Made by a program: the position numbers and the translations under genes. The notes under the pieces are model-generated. The model worked only from the letters and a program-made list of their open reading frames with translations. It was not told the origin of the DNA and searched no databases. DNA of 57,997 bases from a bacterium (lineage in GTDB: Bacteria > Babelota > Babeliae > Babelales > JABGSX01): positions 1-57,997 of the forward strand of contig JABGSX010000013.1 in the NCBI GenBank assembly GCA_018647505.1, read 5' to 3'. Of this stretch, positions 8,354-17,556 are shown one piece after another (within the stretch, counting starts at the first letter, position 1; every line of letters starts with the position of its first letter).

Positions 8354-8923
8354 TTATTTTTGTTTTCTATATTGGCCCATTGCGTAATGCAAAAATCCCA
8401 TAGTTGAAATGTTGAATGTCCCTTTGCCTGCCTTGAACAATGTTGGTGTTTCGTGATAGCAAATGTCTCCAGATTTTTTAAATCCTGAAGGGCAGTAGTT
8501 CCAAATCCATAAAAATGTTTTTTCTTTTTCAATCTGGTAAAAGGTTCCATTTTTTATCATTAGTCCACTGCTTTTTAATACTTTGTGCCCGTCTTCAAGG
8601 GTAATCCACATTCCTGCGTTGCGCTCTGGAATTATTACAGTTGATTTTATTGGCTGGCTTTCGAGTGGCATTTTGGTTTGTGTCTCTGGAGATATTTTGT
8701 TTGGAACAAAGTCCATGTAAGAAACTTTTCCGGTCATGCCCTTTGGAATGCTAAAGAAAACTGTATTTTCTGTAAGTCTAAGCGCATCAGGATCTTTTAA
8801 TTCTGATATTACGCCTTTTAGTATCTTTTGATATTCTGAATCTTCTTTTGCCATAAGTCTTGGCAGAAATGATGAAAAAACAAATAAAACAGAAATGAAT
8901 AAAACGAAAATTTTCTTACTCAT
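8354..8923 (-). CDS. Small exported protein of unknown function
   Basis: About 189 residues. The start at 8923 is chosen because GGGGGAG lies four bases upstream; the longer ATG at 8941 would sit before that site. An N-terminal signal peptide (KKIFVLFISVLFVFSSFLP) is followed by a soluble domain with two cysteines near NYCPSG and GDICYH that could pair. No family recognised. It sits alone between two terminators on the minus strand. Confidence 0.7.
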   Translation of the reverse strand: MSKKIFVLFISVLFVFSSFLPRLMAKEDSEYQKILKGVISELKDPDALRLTENTVFFSIPKGMTGKVSYMDFVPNKISPETQTKMPLESQPIKSTVIIPERNAGMWITLEDGHKVLKSSGLMIKNGTFYQIEKEKTFLWIWNYCPSGFKKSGDICYHETPTLFKAGKGTFNISTMGFLHYAMGQYRKQK

Positions 8924-9001
8924 GTTACTCCCCCTCTTCAAAAAATATTACTACTTTCCATTATAGAAAAAGAGGGCGACTAAAAACAAGGCTTAACGCT
9001 T

Positions 9002-9046
9002 AAAAAACCCAGGGGGGTTTTTAGCCTCTCCCTGGGTTAATTTTTT
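9002..9046. terminator. Intrinsic terminator
   Basis: Stem AACCCAGGG (9006-9014) pairs with CCCTGGGTT (9030-9038). It is flanked by A6 on the left and T6 on the right, so it can end transcription on either strand, and it follows the minus-strand gene ending at 9066. Confidence 0.8.
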
Positions 9047-9065
9047 GTTGCTGTGGTGTTACAGT

Positions 9066-10103
9066 TTATGACGGAATAATTCCATATTGTGCTCTTGCTT
9101 GTGCTGTTGCTGAGCCGTCCCAAAGAGCTTTTTTAAGAAGGTCTTTTTTTGTAGTGATATTTGCATCTTGTTCTTCGATTTCTAAAAATTCAACCGATCC
9201 AGATTCAACGTCCTCTGCAACTTCTGTGTAAAATTCCATAGGAAGTTCTGATCCAGATATTTCTAATAATTTGCAGACTTGCATTGTCAGGGACCAATAA
9301 AGGTCATTAATATCTGCCGGGTCGGTTATGATGTTTGTTTGAACACAGTTTTGTATTCCAGCAGCGATTGATCTTACATTTGGCCAAATATGCTCAGGTT
9401 CTTGTGGACTCCATACAAGTTTATTTAAACAATGGTCCAAAAAGCGTATACATGTTTGACGTAGCTTTTCTTCAGAAATTGATCCGTCAGAGTTTTGGTT
9501 TAATTTTACAGCTTGTACAATTTCCTTAGCTAGTGATTCTATAAAATCAGATGGTTCATCTTTTAGTAGATTAAATTTGTCTAACAGATATTTATAGATT
9601 ACATTTTTGATTTTCTTTAAAATGTGTTCTTCCTGTTGTGGTTCTTCTTTTACGAAATATTGTTTTAGAAGTTCGGGCATTTGTTGTAAAAACTCGTTAA
9701 AAGCATAAGCGTTAACAAAAGAATGTTCTTTAAGTTTTATTAAAAACATTTTTGTAATAGCTTGTGGATAAATATTTTTTTGTTTTGTTTTTACACCGAA
9801 TTCCATAAATTGTTTCAGGTGCTCAAGAGAATGTGGAAGAAAGTTTTTGTATTCTTTGTGATTGAATGTGTGGTGAATAAAGCATTTTACACCCTGTGAT
9901 GTAAATTTAATTGGTGAAAAGAAATGTTCAATTAGGTTTTGTTGATCGTCCAGTGATACAACTACTCCATCATCAATTATGATTCCCGCTTGGGAACTTT
10001 GTGAAAAAGATTCTTGATAAACTTGAGCTTTTGCTTTATGAATAGTAACGAGTAAAAAAAGAAGAAGAAAGGAAAGTGCCTTTGTATGATTAAAAAGTTT
10101 CAT
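9066..10103 (-). CDS. Exported helical protein of unknown function
   Basis: About 345 residues. The start at 10103 is supported by AGGAGGGG five bases before the ATG; the longer open frame to 10190 lacks such a site. The signal peptide is KLFNHTKALSFLLLFLLVTIHKAKA. The mature protein is mostly helical with a run of acidic residues near the end (VAEDVESGSVEFLEIEEQD). It is divergent from the type II secretion operon, with about 120 bases between. No domain recognised. Confidence 0.75.
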   Translation of the reverse strand: MKLFNHTKALSFLLLFLLVTIHKAKAQVYQESFSQSSQAGIIIDDGVVVSLDDQQNLIEHFFSPIKFTSQGVKCFIHHTFNHKEYKNFLPHSLEHLKQFMEFGVKTKQKNIYPQAITKMFLIKLKEHSFVNAYAFNEFLQQMPELLKQYFVKEEPQQEEHILKKIKNVIYKYLLDKFNLLKDEPSDFIESLAKEIVQAVKLNQNSDGSISEEKLRQTCIRFLDHCLNKLVWSPQEPEHIWPNVRSIAAGIQNCVQTNIITDPADINDLYWSLTMQVCKLLEISGSELPMEFYTEVAEDVESGSVEFLEIEEQDANITTKKDLLKKALWDGSATAQARAQYGIIPS

Positions 10104-10220
10104 AAAAACCCCTCCTGTATTTTTTTGATTAGAACAGACAATATTTCCAGGCCATGCTAACATAAAAAAATTGAATTGTACAAGACGCAAAGAAGGGGGC
10201 TCGAAAAGTAAGGACGATTG

Positions 10221-11429
10221 ATGGCATTATACTATTACAGAGGTTTTACAAGGAACGAAAAAAAGGTAAGCGGTCAGATTGATGCGCAGTCTGAACAGGA
10301 AGTTAAAAATTCCTTGGAAAAACAAGAAATTTTTCCTATCCATATTGTTCTTGCAACGAAGGTGCGACAAGGCTTTTCTTTTAAAAGTCTTTTTTCTCGG
10401 GCTGTTTCAATTAAAGATAAAATTTTATTTACAAAGCAATTGGCTGTTCTTCTTAAGTCTGGAGTTCCTCTTTTACAGGCCATTGATCTTTTAAGTGAAC
10501 AATTTGAAGGTAAATTTAAATCAATTTTAGTTGAGGTAAAAGACGGCCTAAAGGAGGGAGCCTCGCTTGCAAATTGCTTGAGTAAATATCCACAAATATT
10601 TGATAAAACATATGTACAACTGGTAAATGCTGGAGAGGCTAGCGGAAAGCTGGAAAGTATATTAGATCGTCTGACTGGTTACTTAGAGCGTCGAGAGGAA
10701 ATAACAAAGAAGGTAAAAAAAGCTTTTTCATACCCATTGTTTCAACTTTGTTTGACGATGGCTGTTGTAACGGTTTTGCTAGCTTTTGTTGTTCCCCGCT
10801 TTGAGAAAGTTTTTAAGTCGCAAGGTAAAGACCTTCCTGAGGCAACAAGGCTTTTACTTTATATCTCTTCGCTTTTTACCAAACACTATATTCTTTTATT
10901 TTCGATTTTATTGGCTCTAATAGCAGGGTTGTACTATTGGTCAAAAACACCAAAAGGCGGGTATATAATCGATAAAGCAAAGTTGCACATTCCAGTTATT
11001 AGTTTTTTTACCAGGATGAGTGCTGTTGTTCAGTTTTGCAGCACCCTAGGAATGTTGCTTGAGGGAGGTGTTAATCTTGCTGAGGCGTTGGATATTGTGT
11101 GTAAAATTATCGACAACAAAATTTTGGCCGACACGCTTAATGAGGCTCGGGATAAAATTGTAAAACAAGGAAAGATTTCTCAGTATTTAAAGCAAACAAA
11201 AATATTTCCACCAATAGCTGTTTATTTAATAAATACAGGGGAGCAAAGTGGTCATTTGGACCAGATGTTGTTAACTGTTTCAAAGAACTATGAGGTTGAG
11301 CTTGCAGAGTTGTCAGATAGTTTGGCTGCAAAAATTGAACCGGCCATGTTACTATTTATGGCTGGGATTGTAGGGTTTATAGTCATGGCTGTTATGATGC
11401 CGATTGTTGATGTAACAAATCTTTTATAA
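10221..11429 (+). CDS. gspF: Type II secretion / type IV pilus inner-membrane platform protein GspF/PilC
   Basis: About 402 residues, the usual length. It is the inner-membrane platform that contacts the motor ATPase and helps assemble pseudopilins. The N-terminal region YYYRGFTRNEKKVSGQI is the typical opening. Two repeated T2SSF domains are visible: LFTKQLAVLLKSGVPLLQAID and FCSTLGMLLEGGVNLAEALD, each followed by a membrane segment, and a last membrane helix near the C-terminus (LLFMAGIVGFIVMAVMMP). ATG 10221 has AGGA upstream at 10211. It is the first gene of an operon with six pseudopilin-type genes. The matching ATPase gene is at 51515. Confidence 0.93.
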   Translation: MALYYYRGFTRNEKKVSGQIDAQSEQEVKNSLEKQEIFPIHIVLATKVRQGFSFKSLFSRAVSIKDKILFTKQLAVLLKSGVPLLQAIDLLSEQFEGKFKSILVEVKDGLKEGASLANCLSKYPQIFDKTYVQLVNAGEASGKLESILDRLTGYLERREEITKKVKKAFSYPLFQLCLTMAVVTVLLAFVVPRFEKVFKSQGKDLPEATRLLLYISSLFTKHYILLFSILLALIAGLYYWSKTPKGGYIIDKAKLHIPVISFFTRMSAVVQFCSTLGMLLEGGVNLAEALDIVCKIIDNKILADTLNEARDKIVKQGKISQYLKQTKIFPPIAVYLINTGEQSGHLDQMLLTVSKNYEVELAELSDSLAAKIEPAMLLFMAGIVGFIVMAVMMPIVDVTNLL

Positions 11430-11441
11430 CAAGGAGTTTTT

Positions 11442-11864
11442 ATGATAAGAAAAAGTGCTTTAAAACCTGGTCTTACTCTTATTGAAATGGTTGTTGTATT
11501 AATGATAATTGGTATTTTTGCAGCGATAGCAGTTCCAAGTTACTTCAAATTTGTTTCTATCGTACAAGAACGAAAAGCAACCAGCGATCTTAAAATGCTT
11601 TCAACAAGTGTTAAGACATATCATTTAACAATGATGCGTTGGCCTGATAAGTTGGAAAATTTGGTTGAGGCTCCAGCAGATGAAAACTTGCGCAGAAAAT
11701 GGGGCAAGGGTGGATTTTTAGAGGGAGACGAGTTGCCTATTGATCCGTGGGATCATTCATACGAGTATGAAAAGGTTCATGGAGAGGCTAAGCCATATAA
11801 AATTTGGTCGTATGGCTCTGGTGGAGAGGATGCTCCTGAGGAAGATTGGATTTATGCAAAATAA
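11442..11864 (+). CDS. gspG: Major pseudopilin GspG
   Basis: 140 residues, close to the family norm. It has a class III signal: a short basic leader, then G|LTLIE with Glu at +5, then a hydrophobic helix (MVVVLMIIGIFAAIAVP). The globular end has the GspG pattern PIDPWDHSYEYE and a Gly-Ser-Gly-Gly loop followed by acidic residues, the family's calcium site region. It starts 12 bases after gspF, preceded by AAGGAG. It forms the shaft of the pseudopilus. Confidence 0.93.
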   Translation: MIRKSALKPGLTLIEMVVVLMIIGIFAAIAVPSYFKFVSIVQERKATSDLKMLSTSVKTYHLTMMRWPDKLENLVEAPADENLRRKWGKGGFLEGDELPIDPWDHSYEYEKVHGEAKPYKIWSYGSGGEDAPEEDWIYAK

Positions 11865-12393
11865 ATCCTTAGGATTTGCTCTTATAGAATTAATTATTGT
11901 CATTCTCATTTTGGGAATAGTTGGCGGGACGGTTATACCTCGATTGCGGTATAACCGTCCCCAGGACGATAGAAAAAAACTGTATGAAGATGTTAATGAA
12001 CTGACGCAGTTGGCATGGCAAAATGCTATGCAAACACGCAAAATACACAAAGTTATTATGGATTTTAAAAAAAGGCTTGCTTGGGTTGAGTCGCTAGAGG
12101 ATAGAGAAAAAGGTGAGCCTAAAGTGGTGCCATCTATCGACAAAGTTTCTTGGCCAGGGGGTCTGGAAGTTGTAGAGTTTTTTATAAATGGAGAAGATGA
12201 GCTGCGCCACCATCATGGACATAAAAATGCAGATGATGCATGGTTTTTTATTGTTCCGGATGGATTGTGTCAGTCGGTCATAATAAATATAATTGATCCA
12301 AGAGAAAATGATGATGACCCGGCTCATATGAGTTTTGTTTTAAATCCGTTTTTGGCTCAATTTGAGATGTATGATGAATTTAAAAGTCCGTAA
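11854..12393 (+). CDS. gspH: Minor pseudopilin, GspH-like
   Basis: About 179 residues from ATG 11854, which overlaps the end of gspG by 11 bases and suggests coupled translation. The leader ends in LG|FALIE with Glu +5, followed by LIIVILILGIVGGTVIPRL. The pattern after the helix (alignment of DVNELTQLAWQNAMQTRKIHKVIMDFKK with GspH N-terminal helices and the strand that follows) suits GspH. The open frame extends upstream inside gspG, but that part lacks a leader and is not used. Assignment to GspH rather than another minor pseudopilin rests partly on order. Confidence 0.8.
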   Translation: MQNKSLGFALIELIIVILILGIVGGTVIPRLRYNRPQDDRKKLYEDVNELTQLAWQNAMQTRKIHKVIMDFKKRLAWVESLEDREKGEPKVVPSIDKVSWPGGLEVVEFFINGEDELRHHHGHKNADDAWFFIVPDGLCQSVIINIIDPRENDDDPAHMSFVLNPFLAQFEMYDEFKSP

Positions 12394-12856
12394 AAATCTG
12401 TTACGAATGATTTTTAGCAAGAAAAGAGCAAAGCAATCAGGCTTTATGTTGGCCGAAGTTGTTATTGTTTTGTTGCTTGTTGGATTTGTGTTTTCTTCAT
12501 TGCTTGTTTTGGAGGGGACGATAATAAATAGTGTTCGTGTATCCAGAGAGGCGCTTGAGACATTGGCTATTCTAGAAAATTACTCAAATAAAATTATGCC
12601 GTTTTTGTCTGGAAATGTGTTGCATCGGGACGAGAAAATAAAAAAGGTGTTAACTGTAAAAAGTAATGAGCAAAGCTTGTCAAAAGAGATTTTGCAGTAC
12701 AAGGATAAAAAAGATTCAACAAGTCAATTCATAAGACAGTATGACGGACTGGATTGTGGAGTGTTGAATTTGGCCATACATAGTGGGGTTGAGACTTTGA
12801 AAAAGCATGTTCAGTTGTTTTTTTATAACCCTTCAAAAGAAGGTGAAGAAAAATAA
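12371..12856 (+). CDS. gspI: Minor pseudopilin, GspI-like
   Basis: About 161 residues. It overlaps the end of gspH; possible starts are ATG 12371, 12374 or 12407. The last gives a 12-residue leader before SG|FMLAE, with Glu at +5. A hydrophobic helix follows (VVIVLLLVGFVFSSLLVL). The globular part is short and not distinctive, so the GspI call rests on position between gspH-like and gspJ-like genes. Its stop overlaps the next start as TAATG. Confidence 0.7.
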   Translation: MMNLKVRKNLLRMIFSKKRAKQSGFMLAEVVIVLLLVGFVFSSLLVLEGTIINSVRVSREALETLAILENYSNKIMPFLSGNVLHRDEKIKKVLTVKSNEQSLSKEILQYKDKKDSTSQFIRQYDGLDCGVLNLAIHSGVETLKKHVQLFFYNPSKEGEEK

Positions 12857-13824
12857 TGAGAAGGGGCTTTGTTTTAATTGATGTTATTTTAGCGATAACA
12901 ATTTTTTCTGTTATTAGCGCGATGTTGTTCTCTGTGTTTTTTCAGACAAACAATATATTTGAGCGCATCGATTCTTTGATTAGTTGTCATATAAAGGGAA
13001 CAACGTTATCAATGGTATTAAAGCGTGATTTTTCTGGTGTGTTTATTCCAATGTATTCTGAGCCATCGAAGGAACAGAAGCACCCTGGACCCCCAAAAAA
13101 GGACGAACAAAAAAAGGATGGATCGGATGAAAAAGAATGGCCAGAGCCGGAGAATGTTTTTCTGTTTAAGAAGGGTGAAGGCAAACCGTTTGATTTTTTG
13201 ACGTTTATAACAAGCAATCCTATTGAGGCTTTCGGAGTTTCAAAGCCAAGAGTTGCGAGGATTGTTTATCTAATGGACAAACGCGATGACGGTACGTTTA
13301 AGTTTAGGCGATTTGAGAGTGATAAACTTGAGTTTGACGTGGAAAAAGTGCCGGGTGAATACAAAGATAAATCGTTTGTAGTTGTTGAGAAAATAAACAA
13401 TTTTTCTATTAAGTTTGGTGTTTTTGCTTTGCCAAAGCGTGATGATGATAAAAAACAGGCAGAAGAAAAAAAAGATAAGAAAGACAAGAAGAAAGAGAAT
13501 AAACCTGTTGACCTGCAATATAAAACTTACAATGTTTGGCCATTAGACGATGAGCAAAAGGATGACAAGCTTGATTTGGATCAAAAAATTCCAAATTGTG
13601 TTGAGTGTGAGTTTATGTTGTATGACGATGATAAAAAGTTTTATATGGTTGTGCCTATGTATGCTGCTACACCATTTGTCCAGATTAATTCTACCAAAAC
13701 AGTTCCCAAGAAGGCTGATGATGTGAAGGCAATAGAAAACGTGAAGAATATGATTAATAAACAAACTGGCGATAAAGATAAAAACGATAAAGAAAAGAAT
13801 GCTCAAGGGGCTTCTGTTGGATAG
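12856..13824 (+). CDS. gspJ: Minor pseudopilin, GspJ-like, with Asp at +5
   Basis: 322 residues, longer than typical GspJ. The leader is very short (MRRG|FVLID), and the +5 residue is Asp, not the usual Glu. The helix ILAITIFSVISAMLFSVFF follows. Two inserts make it long: a Pro/Lys/Glu/Asp-rich stretch around residues 70-100 and a Lys/Asp-rich stretch around 195-220, with another charged tail at the C-terminus. GspI, J and K normally form the tip of the pseudopilus, and the order here fits that. The GspJ label is by order and size. Confidence 0.72.
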   Translation: MRRGFVLIDVILAITIFSVISAMLFSVFFQTNNIFERIDSLISCHIKGTTLSMVLKRDFSGVFIPMYSEPSKEQKHPGPPKKDEQKKDGSDEKEWPEPENVFLFKKGEGKPFDFLTFITSNPIEAFGVSKPRVARIVYLMDKRDDGTFKFRRFESDKLEFDVEKVPGEYKDKSFVVVEKINNFSIKFGVFALPKRDDDKKQAEEKKDKKDKKKENKPVDLQYKTYNVWPLDDEQKDDKLDLDQKIPNCVECEFMLYDDDKKFYMVVPMYAATPFVQINSTKTVPKKADDVKAIENVKNMINKQTGDKDKNDKEKNAQGASVG

Positions 13825-13881
13825 TAAGATTGCTCTTAAAAATAATAATGTCTGCTGGTTATCGCAAGGGAAAAAATTGTG

Positions 13882-14958
13882 ATGATAAAGCGTCATAACC
13901 GCGATGGATATATGATATTATTAGCCATGATGTTTATCGCGGCCATGGTTGTACTTGTGACAAGGCTTGTTCAAAAATGTTCCATATACACAAGCTATGT
14001 TGAAACAGTATGCGCAAGAGAGCGTGCGCAGAATGTTGCTATGAGCGGATTAAACATTGCGCTTGCGCAGTTGGGTGGTCCACCAAAAAAAGAAAACGAA
14101 AATAAAGAAGAGGGTGGCAAAGATGAAGATCCGAACAAAAAATATTTTCAGTGGATTGCGCCTTTAATAAATTATTGGCAGGCCTACAATTTTACCGAGA
14201 AGAATGAAGGGATAGATGCGAAGTTGAAAATTTGTATTTGTGTTGAGTCGGGAAAGATAAACATAAATGATTTATATGATTTTAAAGAAAAAAAGTTTGT
14301 AGATGAGGGTGGCAAGGCCGTTTATAAAAAAGCGTTTTCAAAGAGACTTTTCGAGTGGTTGGAAAAAATTACAGAAAAAAATATTTGGAATTTGTTTGAA
14401 AAGATTTTGAGTAAAAGGAAATACCCATTTAATGATGTTACAGAATTGCTTGACGACAGTGAGATCAGAAAGGTTTTTGGGGATCGCATTTTTATTGATT
14501 CTGTAAATTATTTAGATAAAGATAAAAATGAAAAAGAAACAAAATCAATTTTTTTGACGGATATTTTCACTGTTTGGCCAACGCAGGACAAAAGAATTAA
14601 TCCGTGGGTTTTATCAAGTAGTTTGTGTTCGTTTTTTGGTTTAGAACAAGATTTTGGGGTCGATCTAAAGGCGCAACGAGAAAACGCGGCGGATTGGTTG
14701 AAAAAATTTTCGGCAAGTAGTAATTGGAAAAAAGATTGGGACAATTCGTTAGCCATAAAATACAAAAAAAAGGCACAGGTTTTACCTTCTGGTTTTTTTG
14801 ATATACTGAGTGATAAATTTGAAATAGATATTTTCTCTGTGTTATGCTACGGAAAAGTTGGACAAGTTGAGCAAAAACTATTAGTAATATTACAAAGAGA
14901 TGCTTCAACGACGCAGGGAAAAATAGAGTTTAAAATAAAGAAGTTATATTGGCTTTGA
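13882..14958 (+). CDS. gspK: Minor pseudopilin, GspK-like
   Basis: About 359 residues; ATG 13882 is taken, with GTG 13879 as an alternative, and AAGGG lies at 13866. The N-terminus DG|YMILLAMMFIAAMVVL lacks Glu +5, as is normal for GspK. The motif SGKININDLYDF corresponds to the GspK hallmark (G-x-I-N-I-N). It is large and helical, like the tip-capping subunit. A charged insert (KENENKEEGGKDEDP) resembles those in the GspJ-like neighbour. It ends the pseudopilin series, 15 bases before the MCE gene. Confidence 0.82.
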   Translation: MIKRHNRDGYMILLAMMFIAAMVVLVTRLVQKCSIYTSYVETVCARERAQNVAMSGLNIALAQLGGPPKKENENKEEGGKDEDPNKKYFQWIAPLINYWQAYNFTEKNEGIDAKLKICICVESGKININDLYDFKEKKFVDEGGKAVYKKAFSKRLFEWLEKITEKNIWNLFEKILSKRKYPFNDVTELLDDSEIRKVFGDRIFIDSVNYLDKDKNEKETKSIFLTDIFTVWPTQDKRINPWVLSSSLCSFFGLEQDFGVDLKAQRENAADWLKKFSASSNWKKDWDNSLAIKYKKKAQVLPSGFFDILSDKFEIDIFSVLCYGKVGQVEQKLLVILQRDASTTQGKIEFKIKKLYWL

Positions 14959-14973
14959 AAAAAAGGAAAGATC

Positions 14974-16605
14974 TTGCGTATAAAAACAGAAACGCGGGTG
15001 GGATTATTCATTTTGGTTGCACTCGCCATCTTTTTTTACATGACCTTCCATATTGGGGTTTTTCGTTTAAATGTTAGTTCTTATAGTCCTTATTTAATAA
15101 ACTTTAAGGATGTGTCTGGACTTGCGCCAAAGGCTCCTGTAAAGGTGGCCGGTGTTAAAGTTGGGTGGGTTGAAGACATTTACCTTGTGGAAGATGATTA
15201 CGATGTGCAGGCAAGGGTCATGATTAAAAAGACCTGTATTCTTCGCTCTGATAGCTCTGCCATTGTGCGTCAAGATGGTGTTTTGGGAACAAAGTACCTA
15301 GAAATTGTTCCTGGGGACCCGTTGCTTCCATCGCTTTCTGCGGGGGCGACGCTTGGAAAACCAAGCCGAGAGCTTGTCTCAATAGATGAACTTCTATATA
15401 AATTCCAGTCCATAGCTAACAATGTTGATGATGTAACTTCTGCGTTAAAAGATGTGTTTGGCTCAGAGGAAAACAAAAAGCGATTGACTGATTCTATGAA
15501 GAATATGGACTATGCAATTGAACGTTTTGCCGCCGTTACAGAATCTTTAGATAGGACAATGGCCAACAATGAAACCAATATAAATATTATTTTGGAAAAT
15601 TTCCGAGAGTTTTCTGTTGACGCAAAAGATATTTTACCATCGCTTAAGGGTGACATAAGTCGTGTTGCAAATAGACTTGATTCCGATGTATTTCCTGCAT
15701 TCCAAGAGAGTATGGAGAGAATATCAGAGGTTTTTGATAGAGACTTTAACAGGGTGGCCACAAAACTTGAGGGAACAACGTTCTCATTAGAAGAAGCAGC
15801 AGAGCAGGCCCGTGATAGCTTTAGGTCTTTACATTCTGTTACGCAAAAAATAGATGACGGAAAAGGCCTGATTGGTAAGTTGGTTAACGAAGAAGAGGCT
15901 TATCATGACATTCGTGTTGCTGCGCGTGGACTTAAAAACTACTTCTCAACAGTTGATAGCATGGGAATTGTTATAGATTCACATTTTGAATCTATGTTTA
16001 GACCAGCTGAAAACTTTAAATATCAAGACTCAAAGGGATATTTTGGTGCGAGAATTCACCCGTCTCCGGATTATTTCTACCTTATTCAACTTATGGGGAA
16101 TCTCAAGGGAAATATTGAAAGAAAGACATCTTATAGGAGCTGGTATGACGAAGATAACCGCCCAATTGACTACAAGACTTTAAGTCTGTCTGACGGGGAA
16201 AAGCTTTACTATGCTCCGCGGATAGACGATCTTACTGTCGTGCGTGACAAGTGGAAACTTGGCGTTCAGTTTGGTAAAATATTCAAAGACATAGCTGTAA
16301 GGGCAGGGTTGTTTGAGGGTACCCTTGGTGTTGGCGTAGACTATGACATTCCGTTTAAATCGGATGCATTCAGATGGGTAACAACACTTGAGGCCTTTGA
16401 CTTTAGAGGTCGTGACAGAATTGATGACAGTAGGCCTCACCTGAAGTGGCTTAACCGTCTGTTTGTTATGAGAAATATATACTTTACCTTTGGTGCTGAT
16501 GACTTTATTAGCAAGCAAAATGCAAACGCATTCTTCGGTGTTGGATTACGATTTGATGACGATGATCTTAAATATGTATTGTCTGGTATCGGTGGCGTTG
16601 GATAA
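14974..16605 (+). CDS. MCE/MlaD-family protein with a C-terminal strand-rich domain
   Basis: 543 residues with a TTG start, supported by AAAGGAAAG just upstream. Order: membrane anchor at about residues 9-27; MCE domain at about 38-116 with VSGLAPKAPVKVAGVKVGWV and DGVLGTKYLEI; a long helical region at about 130-330, including repeated amphipathic segments; then a strand-rich end (VRAGLFEGTLGVGVDYD, NAFFGVGLRFDDDDLKYVL). MCE proteins carry lipids between membranes. The C-terminal part resembles barrel-like extensions seen on some long MCE proteins, so it may span the periplasm; that is inference. No MlaE or MlaF partner is in the window. It is probably cotranscribed with the secretion operon. 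Confidence 0.85.
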   Translation: MRIKTETRVGLFILVALAIFFYMTFHIGVFRLNVSSYSPYLINFKDVSGLAPKAPVKVAGVKVGWVEDIYLVEDDYDVQARVMIKKTCILRSDSSAIVRQDGVLGTKYLEIVPGDPLLPSLSAGATLGKPSRELVSIDELLYKFQSIANNVDDVTSALKDVFGSEENKKRLTDSMKNMDYAIERFAAVTESLDRTMANNETNINIILENFREFSVDAKDILPSLKGDISRVANRLDSDVFPAFQESMERISEVFDRDFNRVATKLEGTTFSLEEAAEQARDSFRSLHSVTQKIDDGKGLIGKLVNEEEAYHDIRVAARGLKNYFSTVDSMGIVIDSHFESMFRPAENFKYQDSKGYFGARIHPSPDYFYLIQLMGNLKGNIERKTSYRSWYDEDNRPIDYKTLSLSDGEKLYYAPRIDDLTVVRDKWKLGVQFGKIFKDIAVRAGLFEGTLGVGVDYDIPFKSDAFRWVTTLEAFDFRGRDRIDDSRPHLKWLNRLFVMRNIYFTFGADDFISKQNANAFFGVGLRFDDDDLKYVLSGIGGVG

Positions 16606-16617
16606 ACTTGTTTGATA

Positions 16618-17451
16618 TTAAGAAGAATTGGGCCCTGAGCTTTGTTTCAGGGTCCTTTGTTTTATACTCCATTGCCTAAAGATATTTTTAATATACGCAA
16701 GTCTATTAATCTGTTCTTGGGCCTGTGCCATATTGCTTTCGCTTATAAAAAACACTCGTCCAAGATAAAGTCTTCTAATCCATCTAGAAAAGTTGATAAA
16801 TCTCTTAAGCCTAGAAAGTTCTTTATCTATATCACGGTTGAATTTTATAAGCGGTGAAACTTCGTCGGTTGGATTGCCAAGGTCTGTATATTTTTGTTGG
16901 ACTGCAAGAAGGAGCTCTGATTGGAGATTATCATTTGATATCGATAAAAGTTTTTCTGTGCTAATCTCGCTTTTCCAATTGCCCCAGTTGTTATTATTTT
17001 TTATCGATGCTTTTGTGGATTGTAACGGTGCAAATATTCCCAAATAGGTGATCAAAATTGCTGCTATAAAAAGCTTTTTTTTGTCCATTTTTACAATGTG
17101 TTCCATCCATGATGCAGCCTGTTCTTTTCCTCTGCGCATGAGGTCTTCAAGAAATAAAATTGTACTTGAAGAGTAGGCTGTAAGGGCGGCATCGCTTTTA
17201 TTCTTTAAGGTGGATTCTTGCCTGCAATTAAGGCGTTGTGTTTGTTTTGAGTCATTTTCTAGGCAGGGGCTTACTTCGAATGTTGGGTTTATGTTGATTT
17301 CTGGTTGAAAATGTATGGGGATTGAAAGTTCTGTAATTCCTGACGGAATTTTTATTTTTTTTGTCACATCTGCTTCTTTAGTCGAAAACATTTGAAATGG
17401 TATACTCAATAAGAAAAATAAAAATTGTATCAATAAAAAGGACTGTTTCAC
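16618..17451 (-). CDS. Exported protein of unknown function with a central membrane segment
   Basis: About 277 residues. GTG 17451 is the preferred start: AAGGAG lies six bases before it, whereas the ATG at 17457 directly abuts that site. There is a signal peptide (KQSFLLIQFLFFLLSIPFQ), a soluble part with cysteines (SPCLENDSK, LNCRQE), then a membrane helix (KLFIAAILITYLGIFAPL), and a basic C-terminal helical region (LSRLKRFINFSRWIRRLYLGR). No family recognised. It is convergent with the MCE gene. Confidence 0.7.
   Translation of the reverse strand: MKQSFLLIQFLFFLLSIPFQMFSTKEADVTKKIKIPSGITELSIPIHFQPEININPTFEVSPCLENDSKQTQRLNCRQESTLKNKSDAALTAYSSSTILFLEDLMRRGKEQAASWMEHIVKMDKKKLFIAAILITYLGIFAPLQSTKASIKNNNNWGNWKSEISTEKLLSISNDNLQSELLLAVQQKYTDLGNPTDEVSPLIKFNRDIDKELSRLKRFINFSRWIRRLYLGRVFFISESNMAQAQEQINRLAYIKNIFRQWSIKQRTLKQSSGPNSS
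16630..16662 (+). terminator. Probable terminator of the secretion/MCE operon
   Basis: GGGCCCTGA (16630-16638) pairs with TCAGGGTCC (16647-16655) apart from one mismatch and is followed by TTTGTTTT. It lies inside the 3' end of the convergent minus-strand gene, so it does double duty as coding sequence. Confidence 0.55.
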
Positions 17452-17556
17452 TTGCATCTCCTTTTTTAGAGGGTTGTAGCGTTTAAAATGATCGTTGTAA
17501 GTTTATAAGTTATTTATAAAAAATAATCAATATTTTAATTTTTTTTAGGATAGTTT

